A stretch of 39,423 bases of DNA. Origin: Porphyromonadaceae bacterium (GTDB lineage: Bacteria; Bacteroidota; Bacteroidia; Bacteroidales; UBA12481). A model generated the notes under the pieces. The model saw only the letters and a list, made by a program, of their open reading frames with translations, ran no database searches and was not told the origin of the DNA. The stretch covers positions 1 through 39,423 of the forward strand of contig QYQM01000100.1 of assembly GCA_007280905.1 (NCBI GenBank). The letters are read 5' to 3'. The translations under genes were made by a program, and so were the position numbers. Below are positions 30,567 through 39,423 of the stretch, one piece after another. Every line of letters starts with the position of its first letter. The first letter of the stretch is position 1.

Positions 30567-33364
30567 AGGTATTCAAATTCTTTTAATATCTCCATTCTCG
30601 AAAGGCCCTCAACACATTGCAGGCCACAGTACTTATTTTTCAGTGCGCAGGTGCATTTTCTGAACACTTTATCGACCAGTTCCTGCTGGGTAATCTGATG
30701 AATCCTGTTCAATCCCGAGGCTGGCGATCCGCTGGCTTTCCGGCAAACCGGGATCCAACTGACGTAAGGAACTTCGTTATGAATAAAGCGCCATGCTCCC
30801 ATGTTTTCGGGCTCTTCCTGGCACCAGATGTGCAACAGGGCATGAGGATATTTTTGCAAAACCTTTCTGAACCGTTCATGCGGGAAGGGAAACATCTGTT
30901 CAATACGAACGAGTGCTATATCTCTGGTGTCCCACTCTTTCTTGGGTTTCAGAAGATCATAATACATCTTTCCCCAGCAGAAAACGATTCGTTTTACTTG
31001 TTCAGGATCGGTTACCGGATCGTCAATAATCTCCTGGAAACTGCCGTCACTCAGATCATCCATGGTCGAAACGCAGTCGGGATGCCTTAGTAAACTTTTC
31101 GGTGTGAAAACCACAAGGGGTATCCGGAAAAGCCTGATCATCTGACGCCTTAGTAAATGAAAAAGGTTGGCAGGATTTGACGGATTGACAACGGTTATAT
31201 TAAAGCGGGCAGCGAGGGTAAGAAAACGCTCAATCCTCGCGCTTGAATGTTCAGGGCCCTGTCCTTCATAACTGTGTGGTAAATAGAGTACAATCCCGTT
31301 CTGTAATCCCCACTTCTCTTCAGCAGAACTGATATACTGGTCGATAATGACCTGGGCATTATTAGCAAAATCACCGAATTGTGCTTCCCATACCACCAGA
31401 GATTCCGGATAAGCCAGTGCATAACCATATTCAAATCCCAGGACACCGTATTCAGATAAAATCGAATTACGTATGGTGAACTCAGCCTGTTTGTCGGAAA
31501 TGTTTTTCAGCGGAAAGTATTTTTCCCCGGTATCTTCCTGAATCAGGGCTGCATGCCTGTGGGCGAAGGTTCCCCTTTCACTGTCCTGTCCTGAAATTCT
31601 TACAGGGACGCCCTGGTCAACCAGGCTTGCATAGGCTAATAATTCAGCCATAGCCCAATCCAGATGATCCTCGTGGATAGACTGGATTCTGGCTTCAACG
31701 ATCCGATGTACTTTTTGGAAAAATTTCAGTTTTTCGGGCAAATCGTTAATCTTCCCGGCCAATTCCAATAGTTTCTTTTTCGGGAAAGTTGTGTTTACCG
31801 GTGTGAAAATATCTTTCTCGGTGGCATGATGGAATTTGATCCAATCTTCGTGCAGGAAGGGTTTAATGGTTGCTTTATCATCCACCTGAATCGAATCGAA
31901 ACACTGGTCAAGGCTGGTATCGAATTCATTGACGATGGTATCGCGTTGCTGAAGGGTTATTATACCTTCAGTCATCAGTTTACCCCCGTAGATTTGCCGG
32001 ATATCCGGATGGTTTTTAATCGCCTTGTACAATAACGGCTGGGTAAACCGGGGTTCATCTCCTTCATTGTGACCAAACCTTCGATAACCAAGAATATCGA
32101 TGAAAACATCCTGAGCAAACTCCTGCCTGAATTCCATGGCAAGACTGACCACATATATTAGTGCCTCCACATCATCACCGTTGACATGGAATACCGGGGA
32201 TTTAACCACTTTGGCCACATCCGTACAGTACGTACTAGATCGCCCCTCGAGGTAATTGGTAGTGAATCCAACCTGATTGTTCAGAACCAGGTGAATTGTT
32301 CCACCAGTTTGGTATCCAGGTAGTTGCGACATTTGCAGAATTTCGTAAACGACTCCCTGGCCCGCAAGGGCTGCATCTCCATGGATAATAATTGGGGCCA
32401 GCAAGGATTCAATTCCGCCCAATTCCTTTTCAATCCGGGCACGTGAAAGGCCCTCCACAAGGGGCCCAACTGTTTCAAGGTGACTTGGGTTCGGAAGAAG
32501 TTCTACCCGGATATCGTGCCCGAGATCGGTTTTTATAATACGGTCGTAGCCAAGATGATATTTCACGTCGCCAAGGGCAATACCTTCTTCATAATCTGCA
32601 GCTTTATATTCTTTAAAAATATCGGTGTAGGGTTTCTTTAAAATGTTAGCTAAAACATTGAGCCGGCCACGATGCGCCATCCCAATAACAAACTCCCTGA
32701 TACCCAATTCAGATCCTTTTTCAATGATCCAGTCGAGGGCCGGAATTAAAGCATCGGTACCTTCGAGTGAAAATTGTTTCTGACCGACAAATTTCTTATG
32801 AATGTATTTCTCGAATCCAACGGCCAAATTCAGATGTTCGTATATGTGCATCTTCTGTTCCGGGGTAAATTGTTCCCGGTTTTGCGATGATTCCATCTTC
32901 TTTTGCAACCATTCAAGAATCACGGGATTCCGGATGAACATAAACTCGGCACCAACGCTTTGGCAATAGGTTTCATTAAGATGTTCGACGATTTTTTTCA
33001 GTGTCGATGGCCCGATACCGATCAGTTTTCCTGCCTGAAATACCTGATCCAGATCTTTTTCGTTTAATCCATAATTTTCAATGTCCAGAGTGGGGTAATA
33101 CTTCCTTCTTTCCCTGACCGGGTTTGTTCTGGTGAAAAGATGCCCTCTTTTCCGGTACCAGTCGATCAGGTCGATAACCTTAAATTCCTTATCTACCAAC
33201 TCGTCGGTAATTCCTGTCGGTGAAGGGATGGTGCGGGCAAATTCAAATCCTTCAAAAAACCTTTGCCAGCTTGGTTCAACTGAGTCGGGATCATTCTGGT
33301 ACAGATTATACATTTGCTGTATCAACCCGATATCAACCTGGCCCAGATAGGAATGTTTATCCAT
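30563..33364 (-). CDS. sucA: 2-oxoglutarate dehydrogenase E1 with a cysteine-rich C-terminal tail
   Basis: This 933-residue thiamine-diphosphate enzyme decarboxylates 2-oxoglutarate. Typical segments are [21 protein letters not shown] at the N-terminus, [57 protein letters not shown] and [20 protein letters not shown]. The usual E1 end ([21 protein letters not shown]) is followed by an additional tail with Cys904, Cys906, Cys913 and Cys917 (C-x-C-x6-C-x3-C), which looks like a metal site. It is the first gene of the sucA-sucB operon and is divergent from the AddB-like gene. Confidence 0.96.
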   Translation of the reverse strand: MDKHSYLGQVDIGLIQQMYNLYQNDPDSVEPSWQRFFEGFEFARTIPSPTGITDELVDKEFKVIDLIDWYRKRGHLFTRTNPVRERRKYYPTLDIENYGLNEKDLDQVFQAGKLIGIGPSTLKKIVEHLNETYCQSVGAEFMFIRNPVILEWLQKKMESSQNREQFTPEQKMHIYEHLNLAVGFEKYIHKKFVGQKQFSLEGTDALIPALDWIIEKGSELGIREFVIGMAHRGRLNVLANILKKPYTDIFKEYKAADYEEGIALGDVKYHLGYDRIIKTDLGHDIRVELLPNPSHLETVGPLVEGLSRARIEKELGGIESLLAPIIIHGDAALAGQGVVYEILQMSQLPGYQTGGTIHLVLNNQVGFTTNYLEGRSSTYCTDVAKVVKSPVFHVNGDDVEALIYVVSLAMEFRQEFAQDVFIDILGYRRFGHNEGDEPRFTQPLLYKAIKNHPDIRQIYGGKLMTEGIITLQQRDTIVNEFDTSLDQCFDSIQVDDKATIKPFLHEDWIKFHHATEKDIFTPVNTTFPKKKLLELAGKINDLPEKLKFFQKVHRIVEARIQSIHEDHLDWAMAELLAYASLVDQGVPVRISGQDSERGTFAHRHAALIQEDTGEKYFPLKNISDKQAEFTIRNSILSEYGVLGFEYGYALAYPESLVVWEAQFGDFANNAQVIIDQYISSAEEKWGLQNGIVLYLPHSYEGQGPEHSSARIERFLTLAARFNITVVNPSNPANLFHLLRRQMIRLFRIPLVVFTPKSLLRHPDCVSTMDDLSDGSFQEIIDDPVTDPEQVKRIVFCWGKMYYDLLKPKKEWDTRDIALVRIEQMFPFPHERFRKVLQKYPHALLHIWCQEEPENMGAWRFIHNEVPYVSWIPVCRKASGSPASGLNRIHQITQQELVDKVFRKCTCALKNKYCGLQCVEGLSRMEILKEFEYL

Positions 33365-33444
33365 AACTTATTTAATGGTTTCGCTAAAGTTAAATAAAGG
33401 AACAATTCAAACCCCTTATTAGTTCTTCTTCTATTCAAATTCGC

Positions 33445-33452
33445 TAATTTTG
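33445..33452 (+). promoter_or_regulatory. Probable -7 box of the AddB-like gene
   Basis: TAATTTTG matches TAnnTTTG and ends 14 nt before ATG 33467, in the 102-nt gap divergent from sucA. No TTG at exact -33 spacing was found. Confidence 0.45.
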
Positions 33453-33466
33453 GTCAATCCAGTATC

Positions 33467-36328
33467 ATGATAAAATCATTCATTTCTCTGGTTGCCAAGG
33501 ATATTCTGCAAGGTGCCGGCAGTGATTTAAAGGATCTTGCTGTAATTTTTCCTAACCGGCGGTCAGGAGCAATCTTTCGACAAGAACTTATCGGCCAGGT
33601 GTTAACCCCAACCTGGTCTCCCGGAATTTTTAGCATCGATGATTGGTTGATCGGGCTTTCCGGATTGGAAAAGGCCGATAAACTGGTAGAATTGGCCTTA
33701 CTTTTCCAAGTGGTAAAACATGAACTTCCACATATTGAGGCTTTTGCGAATTTTATCGATTTGGGAGAGACTCTCCTGGCAGATTTCGATGATGCTGATA
33801 AATACCTGGCCGATCCCCTGAAACTCTTTACTACGCTGAACGAGATTAAGAAAATTGATAATCAGTTTGATATTACGTCTGATGAAGAGCTGGTTGATCG
33901 CATACGGGTATTCTGGAGCAGTTTTGGATCAGGGCGATCATCACATCAGGAAAAGTGGCTTGAAATATGGGATAAGTTGTATCCCATCTACCAGGAGTTT
34001 AAAAATTGTTTGCTTGGTAAGGGCATTGGTACATCGGGCATGTGCTACAGGAAAGCGGCAGAAGATCTCGTTCAGGGGAAAATCACACCAGGGCGATATA
34101 AAAAAGTAGCTTTTGTTGGATTTAATATTCTTACTTCCGCCGAGGAAACTATTTTTAACCACCTGAGGGATAGCGGAATCGCGATATTCTATTGGGATTA
34201 CCACCCCTATTATCTTGAAGGTCCTCATGAAGCAGGTAAATTTATACAGCACTATCTCCAATTATTTCCTCCGCCACCCGGGTTTCAACCATTTCCGGAT
34301 GGGGCCTGGGATTTCTTTCATTCGCCCGATCCGAAAGAAACGGTCACAGTGGTTCCGGTAACTTCCAACACCGGACAGATTCAGGCACTTCTCAACGATA
34401 TAGAGGGCCGCCCAAACGTCAACCGCGGAATCATCCTGTCGGATGAAAGTTTGTTTTCTGATCTTTTATCCTCCTGGCCAGATGATACCCTACCGGTAAA
34501 TTTTACCTCGGGTTATCCTTTACGGGATACCCAGGCGGCAGGGTTTTTTAATAACCTGGTTAATATCTATTTGGATTTCCATCAATCAATTGATAAACAA
34601 TTCTGTAAAACCGGTTTAATTCTGGCATTTCTACGGCATCCATGGGCAAAATGGTTAACCGGAGATACAACTGATTCCTGGATTCAACTGGTTCAACGGC
34701 GTTATCCGGAATCCGTTCCGGCTGAATTTGTGAATGGTGAAACTTATTTATCACCATGGATCGGTACCCTCAATTTAGCTATTGATTTTCTGGATCGGGT
34801 AAATGGCATCGGCACCCGGTTGTTGGCTTTTGAAACACTTATTAATCAGATTGAAAAAGCTGCAATCGGGTCGGTAATTTCACAGGCCGGTATATTCAGG
34901 GAGGTCATCGGCAAATACGGCCTTAAGCTCGACGCAAAATCTTTGTCGAAATTATTCTCCCAGTTCTTAAACACCAGTAAAATAACACTCGAAACCGACC
35001 GTGAGGCCTGTAATCAGGTTACTGGTATTCTTGAGACCAGATTGGTCGATTTTGATGAGGTATTCATTTTGTCTTTTAATGAAGGTATCTGGCCGTCCAA
35101 AAGGTTACCGGGCTCTTTGATACCCTATTCAATGCGTAAGATTTTTCATTTGCCAACAGCCGAGAACCGCGATGCGATGTACGCATATTACTTTTACCGG
35201 CTTATTCAAAGGACAAAATCGCTGTTTATATATTACCTCACCGGACATATGGATGATGTGATCAGATCCGGTGAGAAAAGCCGGTACATCACGCAATTAC
35301 AATATGAATTACCGAAGAACATTGAATTCAGATTTGAACCTCCGGCTCGGGTAGGAAACTCGCCAGGCCCAATAATTATCAGGAAAGAGGGTGCAGTTAA
35401 GGAACGATTAGACCGATATCTCGCCAGTAATCTGAATGGCAAGTCATTGTCGCCCAGTGCAATTAATGAATATATGGATTGCAGCCTGCGGTTTGCTCTT
35501 AAAAGGATATTTGACTTTAAAGAACCTGATGAAATTGCATATGCTTCGGAACCAAAAGGTTTTGGAATTCTGATTCACCAGGTAATGAACCGTTTGTATA
35601 AGGAATTTATTGGAATTGAAAAAGGTCCTGACGCTGGGCGGCTGCAAAGCTTCATACATGCTCAGGATAGGCTTGCAGAAATCATCCTGGAGGAATATAA
35701 TGTAGTGTTAAAAGAACCGGGGGCTGTAAAACCCGGGGGGAAAGAACTCCTCGCAATGGCGGTGGTCAGGCAGTTTCTAAATAAAATACTTGAATTTGAC
35801 CAGCTGATTTTACCATTGAGAATTCTTGGCCTTGAGCAGAAATTCCGCATGCAATACCCCATTGAAATTGGCAGTCAAACGGTTACGGTAAACCTCAATG
35901 GAATAATTGACCGGATTGATCAGATCCCTGAAGGAATACGAATTGTAGATTATAAAACAGGCAATTGTGAATTGAACGCCAAGACCATTGACGAAATTTT
36001 TGATCGGGAATCTGCGAAAAGGCCGAAAGAAGTATTTCAGGTGTTGCTGTATTGTGAATTTTACCTCAATCAAACCTCAGCAAATGCAGATTTGATGCCA
36101 TGCCTTTTCCGACTTGGGCGTTTCAGGGCAGGGGATAATGAACATCGGACGAAAGTCGCCGGAAAGGAGATCGTCTTTTCGGAAATCAGGGATGAATTTA
36201 ATACAGGCTTTAAAAATATTCTTGAAGATCTTTTCAATCCGGATTTTCCCTTTATCCAAAGCGATGATGATCAGGTTTGCCGGTATTGTCCCTTCACCGG
36301 GATATGTTCCCGTCAGAATTATTCCTGA
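33467..36328 (+). CDS. AddB-like nuclease/helicase-fold protein with Fe-S cluster motif
   Basis: This 953-residue protein looks like the AddB partner of the AddA-like gene. The N-terminus has an inactive helicase-like fold ([16 protein letters not shown] in place of a true Walker A). The C-terminus has a PD-(D/E)XK nuclease with VDYKTG (Asp828, Lys830) and [13 protein letters not shown]. Four cysteines frame the nuclease: Cys672 in [13 protein letters not shown], and Cys938, Cys941 and Cys947 in [10 protein letters not shown]. This is the AddB-type 4Fe-4S arrangement. It acts on DNA ends in the cytoplasm. It has its own promoter-like box and overlaps the end of convergent trmD by 10 nt. Confidence 0.9.
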   Translation: MIKSFISLVAKDILQGAGSDLKDLAVIFPNRRSGAIFRQELIGQVLTPTWSPGIFSIDDWLIGLSGLEKADKLVELALLFQVVKHELPHIEAFANFIDLGETLLADFDDADKYLADPLKLFTTLNEIKKIDNQFDITSDEELVDRIRVFWSSFGSGRSSHQEKWLEIWDKLYPIYQEFKNCLLGKGIGTSGMCYRKAAEDLVQGKITPGRYKKVAFVGFNILTSAEETIFNHLRDSGIAIFYWDYHPYYLEGPHEAGKFIQHYLQLFPPPPGFQPFPDGAWDFFHSPDPKETVTVVPVTSNTGQIQALLNDIEGRPNVNRGIILSDESLFSDLLSSWPDDTLPVNFTSGYPLRDTQAAGFFNNLVNIYLDFHQSIDKQFCKTGLILAFLRHPWAKWLTGDTTDSWIQLVQRRYPESVPAEFVNGETYLSPWIGTLNLAIDFLDRVNGIGTRLLAFETLINQIEKAAIGSVISQAGIFREVIGKYGLKLDAKSLSKLFSQFLNTSKITLETDREACNQVTGILETRLVDFDEVFILSFNEGIWPSKRLPGSLIPYSMRKIFHLPTAENRDAMYAYYFYRLIQRTKSLFIYYLTGHMDDVIRSGEKSRYITQLQYELPKNIEFRFEPPARVGNSPGPIIIRKEGAVKERLDRYLASNLNGKSLSPSAINEYMDCSLRFALKRIFDFKEPDEIAYASEPKGFGILIHQVMNRLYKEFIGIEKGPDAGRLQSFIHAQDRLAEIILEEYNVVLKEPGAVKPGGKELLAMAVVRQFLNKILEFDQLILPLRILGLEQKFRMQYPIEIGSQTVTVNLNGIIDRIDQIPEGIRIVDYKTGNCELNAKTIDEIFDRESAKRPKEVFQVLLYCEFYLNQTSANADLMPCLFRLGRFRAGDNEHRTKVAGKEIVFSEIRDEFNTGFKNILEDLFNPDFPFIQSDDDQVCRYCPFTGICSRQNYS

Positions 36329-36996
36329 AGAAGATCCGGCCTTAATCGGCGTGTTCTTTCGATAGCCTGTTCCATTTTCCAGTTCTCAATTTCGCGGTCA
36401 TTCCCGGAAAGCAGGATCTCCGGAACCTTCCAGCCTTTATATTCTGCAGGCCGTGTATAAAGCGGGGGTGCAAGAAGATTATCCTGAAATGAATCTGTCA
36501 AGGCCGATTCTTCATCCGAAATTGCACCCGGCAGCAGTCTGACAATAGCATCCACGATAACGGCCGCTGCGAGCTCTCCGCCAGTCAGAACATAATCACC
36601 GATCGAAATCTCTTTTGTGACCAGATGATCCCTTACCCGTTGGTCGACACCTTTAAAGTGGCCACAAAGAATAATCAGATTATCGAGGCACGACAACCTA
36701 TTGGCCATTTTTTGCGAGAAAAGTTCTCCGTCCGGTGAAGTATAAATGATTTCATCATATTCAATTTTGGATTTTAGGTCAGCCAGGGCCAGATCTATGG
36801 GCTCAATCATCATGACCATTCCGCCACCACCCGAAAATGGGTAATCATCGATGGTCCGGTGCTTATCAAAAGAGTAATCACGAAGATTATGAATATATAT
36901 TTCAGCAAGTCCCTTTTGCCTGGCACGCTTAATGATCGAATGATCAAGTGGACCGGTCAAAAGTTCAGGGAGTGCGGTAATTATATCTATGCGCAT
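36319..36996 (-). CDS. trmD: tRNA (guanine-N1)-methyltransferase
   Basis: This 225-residue SPOUT methyltransferase makes m1G37 in tRNAs. Family motifs seen are [13 protein letters not shown] at the start, [31 protein letters not shown], and the knot region [22 protein letters not shown] followed by [15 protein letters not shown]. Length is normal. It is not clustered with rplS, rpsP or rimM as in many bacteria. A TATATTTG box lies 18 nt before the start. The 3' end overlaps addB on the opposite strand. Confidence 0.96.
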   Translation of the reverse strand: MRIDIITALPELLTGPLDHSIIKRARQKGLAEIYIHNLRDYSFDKHRTIDDYPFSGGGGMVMMIEPIDLALADLKSKIEYDEIIYTSPDGELFSQKMANRLSCLDNLIILCGHFKGVDQRVRDHLVTKEISIGDYVLTGGELAAAVIVDAIVRLLPGAISDEESALTDSFQDNLLAPPLYTRPAEYKGWKVPEILLSGNDREIENWKMEQAIERTRRLRPDLLQE

Positions 36997-37014
36997 TATG
37001 GATCGAATTCATTG

Positions 37015-37022
37015 CAAATATA
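37015..37022 (-). promoter_or_regulatory. Probable -7 box of trmD
   Basis: The minus strand reads TATATTTG, a full TAnnTTTG match, ending 18 nt before the trmD ATG. No convincing -33 TTG is present. Confidence 0.45.
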
Positions 37023-37059
37023 GTTGTTTGATGGGTGAATACGGTCGAATTGGTTAATG

Positions 37060-37090
37060 AAAGCCATCTCTTAACGGGGATGGCTTTTTT
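37060..37090 (+). terminator. Plus-strand terminator upstream of the DUF349 gene
   Basis: AAAGCCATC (37060-37068) and GATGGCTTT (37079-37087) form a 9-bp stem with a 10-nt loop, followed by a T run to 37090. The tract is on the plus strand. The nearest plus-strand gene upstream is addB, ending 730 nt earlier on the far side of trmD. Confidence 0.7.
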
Positions 37091-37104
37091 AATAAAAAAT
37101 TAGA

Positions 37105-37112
37105 TATTTTTG
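37105..37112 (+). promoter_or_regulatory. Possible -7 box of the DUF349 gene
   Basis: TATTTTTG matches TAnnTTTG 14 nt after the terminator. Used as a promoter it would give a leader of about 85 nt, the longest predicted in the window. Confidence 0.4.
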
Positions 37113-37204
37113 TCAGAATGTGTACATCTGGACGAAAGCCCGGTTTTCTGTTCGTTTGAACAACTTAGCATTGCTGAGGTATTGTAAGATTTAAAACGTT
37201 TGTT

Positions 37205-39367
37205 ATGACTAGAAAAGTTCAACTGCCAGAAGAGCAGTTACAGGTTGAAGGGATTGAAATCCCTGAACCATCAAGCCAGGAAGTTATTGTAGCGGAAGCT
37301 ATTGTAGAAGAAGCTGTTGTAGAAGAAGCTGCTGTGGAAGAAGCTGCTGTGGAAGAAGCTGTGTTAGAAGAAACTGCTGTCGAAGAAACAGTAGAACAAA
37401 CTGAAGCAGAACTACCGGAAGTGCTTGCTGAACAGCAAGTTGAAGTAGTTGAACCGGAAGTGGAAGAGGAATCCGAAGAAGTAATTGAGGTGCCGGAAAT
37501 AGTTCCAGAACCGGAAGTTTTACCGGATGAGGCTGATCCTGAGGTAACTGAATTGGTTGTTGAGGAAAAAGAAGCTGTTGTTGGTGAAAACAAACCCGAT
37601 GCAGCATCTGAGCATTTAACCCGAAAATCCGATCTCCCACCAATTAATATTGACTATTCTGGTTATTCCCGCCCGGCACTCCTGGAGGCGCTGGGTTTGT
37701 TGCTCAATCATAGAGCTATTCATGAAGTTACCCGCGATGTGGAGAATATCCGATCAACTTTCTACAGGAAGTTGAAAATTGAATCAGAAGAAAAGCATAA
37801 GAAATTCATCGAAGAAGGCGGTGTCGAGGAAGAATACAAACCTGCTCCTGATCCGCTTGAGGAGGGTTTCAAAGTCTCGTATGAACAGTATAGACTAAAA
37901 AGAACTGAATATTCTAAAGCCATTGAAGGAGATAAAGAGGGCAATCTCAAGAAAAAACTGGAGATCATTGATCATATAAAGAACCTCCTGAATACTCAGG
38001 AATCTCTGAATAAGACATTTAACGAATTTCGTGATCTGCAGCGGCAATGGAGGGATATCGGACCCGTTCCCCAGGCAGATTTGCATAGTTTGTGGGAAAA
38101 TTACCATCACCATGTGGAGAGATTCTATGATTATATTAAGATCAATAAGGAACTCAGAGATCTTGATCTTAAAAAGAACCTGGAAATCAAGATGCATATT
38201 TGCGAAAAGGCTGAAGAATTGTTGCTGGAACCATCTGTGATCAAGTCATTCGGTGAACTGCAGCAATTTCATAATCAATGGAGGGAAATCGGGCCCGTTC
38301 CGAGTGAGAAGAAGGACGAAATATGGGATCGATTCAGAGAAGCAACCAATCAGATTAATCGTAAACATCAGGAATACTATCTGAACCTGAAAGATGAACA
38401 AAAGAAAAACCTGGATGCAAAAACCCATCTGTGCGAAAAGATCGACGAAATTCTTCAAAAACCCGTTCAAAGTCCAAAAGACTGGAACGATTTTTCGCAG
38501 GAAGTGGTCAAGTTGCAGCAAATGTGGCGCAGTATTGGCTTTGCTCCCAGAAAAGATAACAATAAGGTTTATGATCGGTTCCGGGCGGGTTGTGATGAAT
38601 TTTTCAACCGCAAAAGGGAATATTTTTCCCGCCACCGTGATGATCAGCATGGTAACCTTCAGTTAAAAACCGACCTGTGTATGCAGGCCGAAGCACTCAG
38701 CAACAGCACCGAATGGAGGAAAACTTCCGATGAACTGGTTACCATCCAGAAAAAGTGGAAAGAAATCGGACCGGTCCCAAGAAAGTATTCAGATCCTCTA
38801 TGGCATCGGTTCCGCACTGCCTGCGATGCTTTCTTTAAAAAGAAAACCGAGTTCTTCAGTTCCCAGGATTCCGAACAGATTGAGAATCTGAAATTGAAAT
38901 TGGAATTGGTTGAAAAGGTCAAGTCGTTTACACTTTCCGATAATCATTATGAGGATCTAATGACCCTCAAAACCATTCAGAAAGATTTTACCTCAATCGG
39001 CCACATACCTATTGAGAAAAAAGATGAGGTTCAAAGAGAATTCAGGGAAGGCATTCACAAACTTTTCGACCAGCTGGACATAGATGAACCAAAAAAAGAA
39101 ATTTTGCGATATAAACAAAAAGTTGATACCTTTGTTCAATCCCCCAAAAATAGAAACCGTATTTCATCCGAAAGAGAGAAATTGGTGAATAAGCTTAAGC
39201 AAATGGAAAGTGACGTTGTTCTCTGGGAGAATAATATAGGTTTCTTTGCGAAATCTCAGAAATCTGAATCACTGATCCGGGAGGTGGAAAATAAGATCGC
39301 CCAGGAGCGTGAGCGTATTCAACTGCTTAAAGAAAAAATTGATTTGCTCGATCGTTTCGAATCGTAA
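37205..39367 (+). CDS. DUF349-repeat protein with acidic N-terminus
   Basis: This 720-residue cytoplasmic protein is of unknown function and typical of Bacteroidota. Residues 15-140 are an acidic, low-complexity region with VEEAA-type pentapeptides. Then come five DUF349 repeats of about 77-82 residues, with the marker tryptophans at 282 (RQWRDIGPVP), 359 (NQWREIGPVP), 441 (QMWRSIGFAP) and 518 (KKWKEIGPVP). A fifth repeat lacks the Trp (KDFTSIGHIP, near 595). A coiled coil ends the protein (EVENKIAQERERIQLLKEKI). The repeats are probably helical bundles. No partner is suggested by the neighbours. Confidence 0.9.
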   Translation: MTRKVQLPEEQLQVEGIEIPEPSSQEVIVAEAIVEEAVVEEAAVEEAAVEEAVLEETAVEETVEQTEAELPEVLAEQQVEVVEPEVEEESEEVIEVPEIVPEPEVLPDEADPEVTELVVEEKEAVVGENKPDAASEHLTRKSDLPPINIDYSGYSRPALLEALGLLLNHRAIHEVTRDVENIRSTFYRKLKIESEEKHKKFIEEGGVEEEYKPAPDPLEEGFKVSYEQYRLKRTEYSKAIEGDKEGNLKKKLEIIDHIKNLLNTQESLNKTFNEFRDLQRQWRDIGPVPQADLHSLWENYHHHVERFYDYIKINKELRDLDLKKNLEIKMHICEKAEELLLEPSVIKSFGELQQFHNQWREIGPVPSEKKDEIWDRFREATNQINRKHQEYYLNLKDEQKKNLDAKTHLCEKIDEILQKPVQSPKDWNDFSQEVVKLQQMWRSIGFAPRKDNNKVYDRFRAGCDEFFNRKREYFSRHRDDQHGNLQLKTDLCMQAEALSNSTEWRKTSDELVTIQKKWKEIGPVPRKYSDPLWHRFRTACDAFFKKKTEFFSSQDSEQIENLKLKLELVEKVKSFTLSDNHYEDLMTLKTIQKDFTSIGHIPIEKKDEVQREFREGIHKLFDQLDIDEPKKEILRYKQKVDTFVQSPKNRNRISSEREKLVNKLKQMESDVVLWENNIGFFAKSQKSESLIREVENKIAQERERIQLLKEKIDLLDRFES
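37289..37393 (+). repeat. Seven tandem 15-nt units encoding acidic pentapeptides
   Basis: Seven units of the type GTAGAAGAAGCTGCT run without a break from 37289 to 37393 in the DUF349 gene. The central four are nearly identical and the outer ones have drifted. Each encodes V-E-E-A-A/V. The array could change length by slippage without loss of frame. Confidence 0.85.
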
Positions 39368-39385
39368 ACCTTTATCAAATTTAAG

Positions 39386-39423
39386 ATGAGAACTTTGAAA
39401 ATCCTGTCGGCTTTTGCTATTTG
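39386..39423 (+). CDS. Start of a probable exported protein (cut by window end)
   Basis: An ATG 18 nt after the DUF349 stop opens a frame reading MRTLKILSAFAI to the window edge. Basic residues followed by a hydrophobic stretch look like the start of a signal peptide. Nothing more can be said of the product. Confidence 0.45.
   Translation, partial: MRTLKILSAFAI

Noticed and set aside
37219-37643. Antisense Ser/Thr-rich and Leu/Gln-rich frames opposite the DUF349 gene
   Set aside because: They are shadows of the 15-nt repeat array and the acidic codon bias of the sense gene.

Overview
The window reads as chromosomal DNA of a member of the Bacteroidota, probably an uncultured Bacteroidales-like lineage. 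The evidence is gene content (BatA-type accessory islands are absent, but GH2 lipoprotein, DUF2807 protein, DUF349-repeat protein, zapA - 6S RNA - rny order), promoter-like boxes of the Bacteroidota type (TTG, 19-20 nt, TAnnTTTG), and near absence of Shine-Dalgarno sequences. No phage, IS element, CRISPR array, tRNA or rRNA was seen; this is mostly a compact housekeeping region.

Layout. 1-4.65 kb: one-carbon/methionine genes metH (5' end cut by the window edge) and metF, translationally coupled and closed by a long inverted repeat. 4.8-8.9 kb: an orphan LutA/CCG iron-sulfur protein and a large GH2 beta-galactosidase. 8.9-10.6 kb (minus): DUF2807 lipoprotein, HD-domain protein, NUDIX hydrolase. 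10.66-15.9 kb (minus): purB, an MsbA-like ABC exporter, a solo B3/4-domain protein and a secreted protein of unknown function carrying fresh tandem duplications. 16.0-18.4 kb: mqnA (futalosine menaquinone route), a PFK with pyrophosphate-type active-site residues, and rplS. 18.5-21.9 kb (minus): C69 dipeptidase and M23 peptidase. 22.0-26.2 kb (plus): coiled-coil protein, zapA, a probable 6S RNA, rny, then an APH-fold kinase plus nucleotidyltransferase resembling the AmgK/MurU cell-wall sugar recycling pair. 26.2-36.3 kb: AddA-like and AddB-like helicase/nuclease subunits on the plus strand, separated by sucA-sucB on the minus strand. 36.3-39.4 kb: trmD, a DUF349-repeat protein and the first codons of another gene.

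Most unusual points. (1) metH carries two copies of the same 22-nt palindrome inside its reading frame, read in two different frames, which looks like a coding-sequence-invading palindromic element. (2) All four convergent gene pairs have zero or negative spacing (0, -20, -53, -10 nt), and the first plus-strand terminator after addB lies beyond trmD, so addB mRNA may be antisense to the whole of trmD. (3) SucA ends in a C-x-C-x6-C-x3-C tail. (4) A perfect 16-bp inverted repeat lies just inside the B3/4 gene. (5) TAnnTTTG boxes sit 5-20 nt from several start codons, suggesting very short or absent mRNA leaders. I did not find a clear new defence or biosynthetic system; the palindromic element and the antisense architecture are the best candidates for something undescribed.
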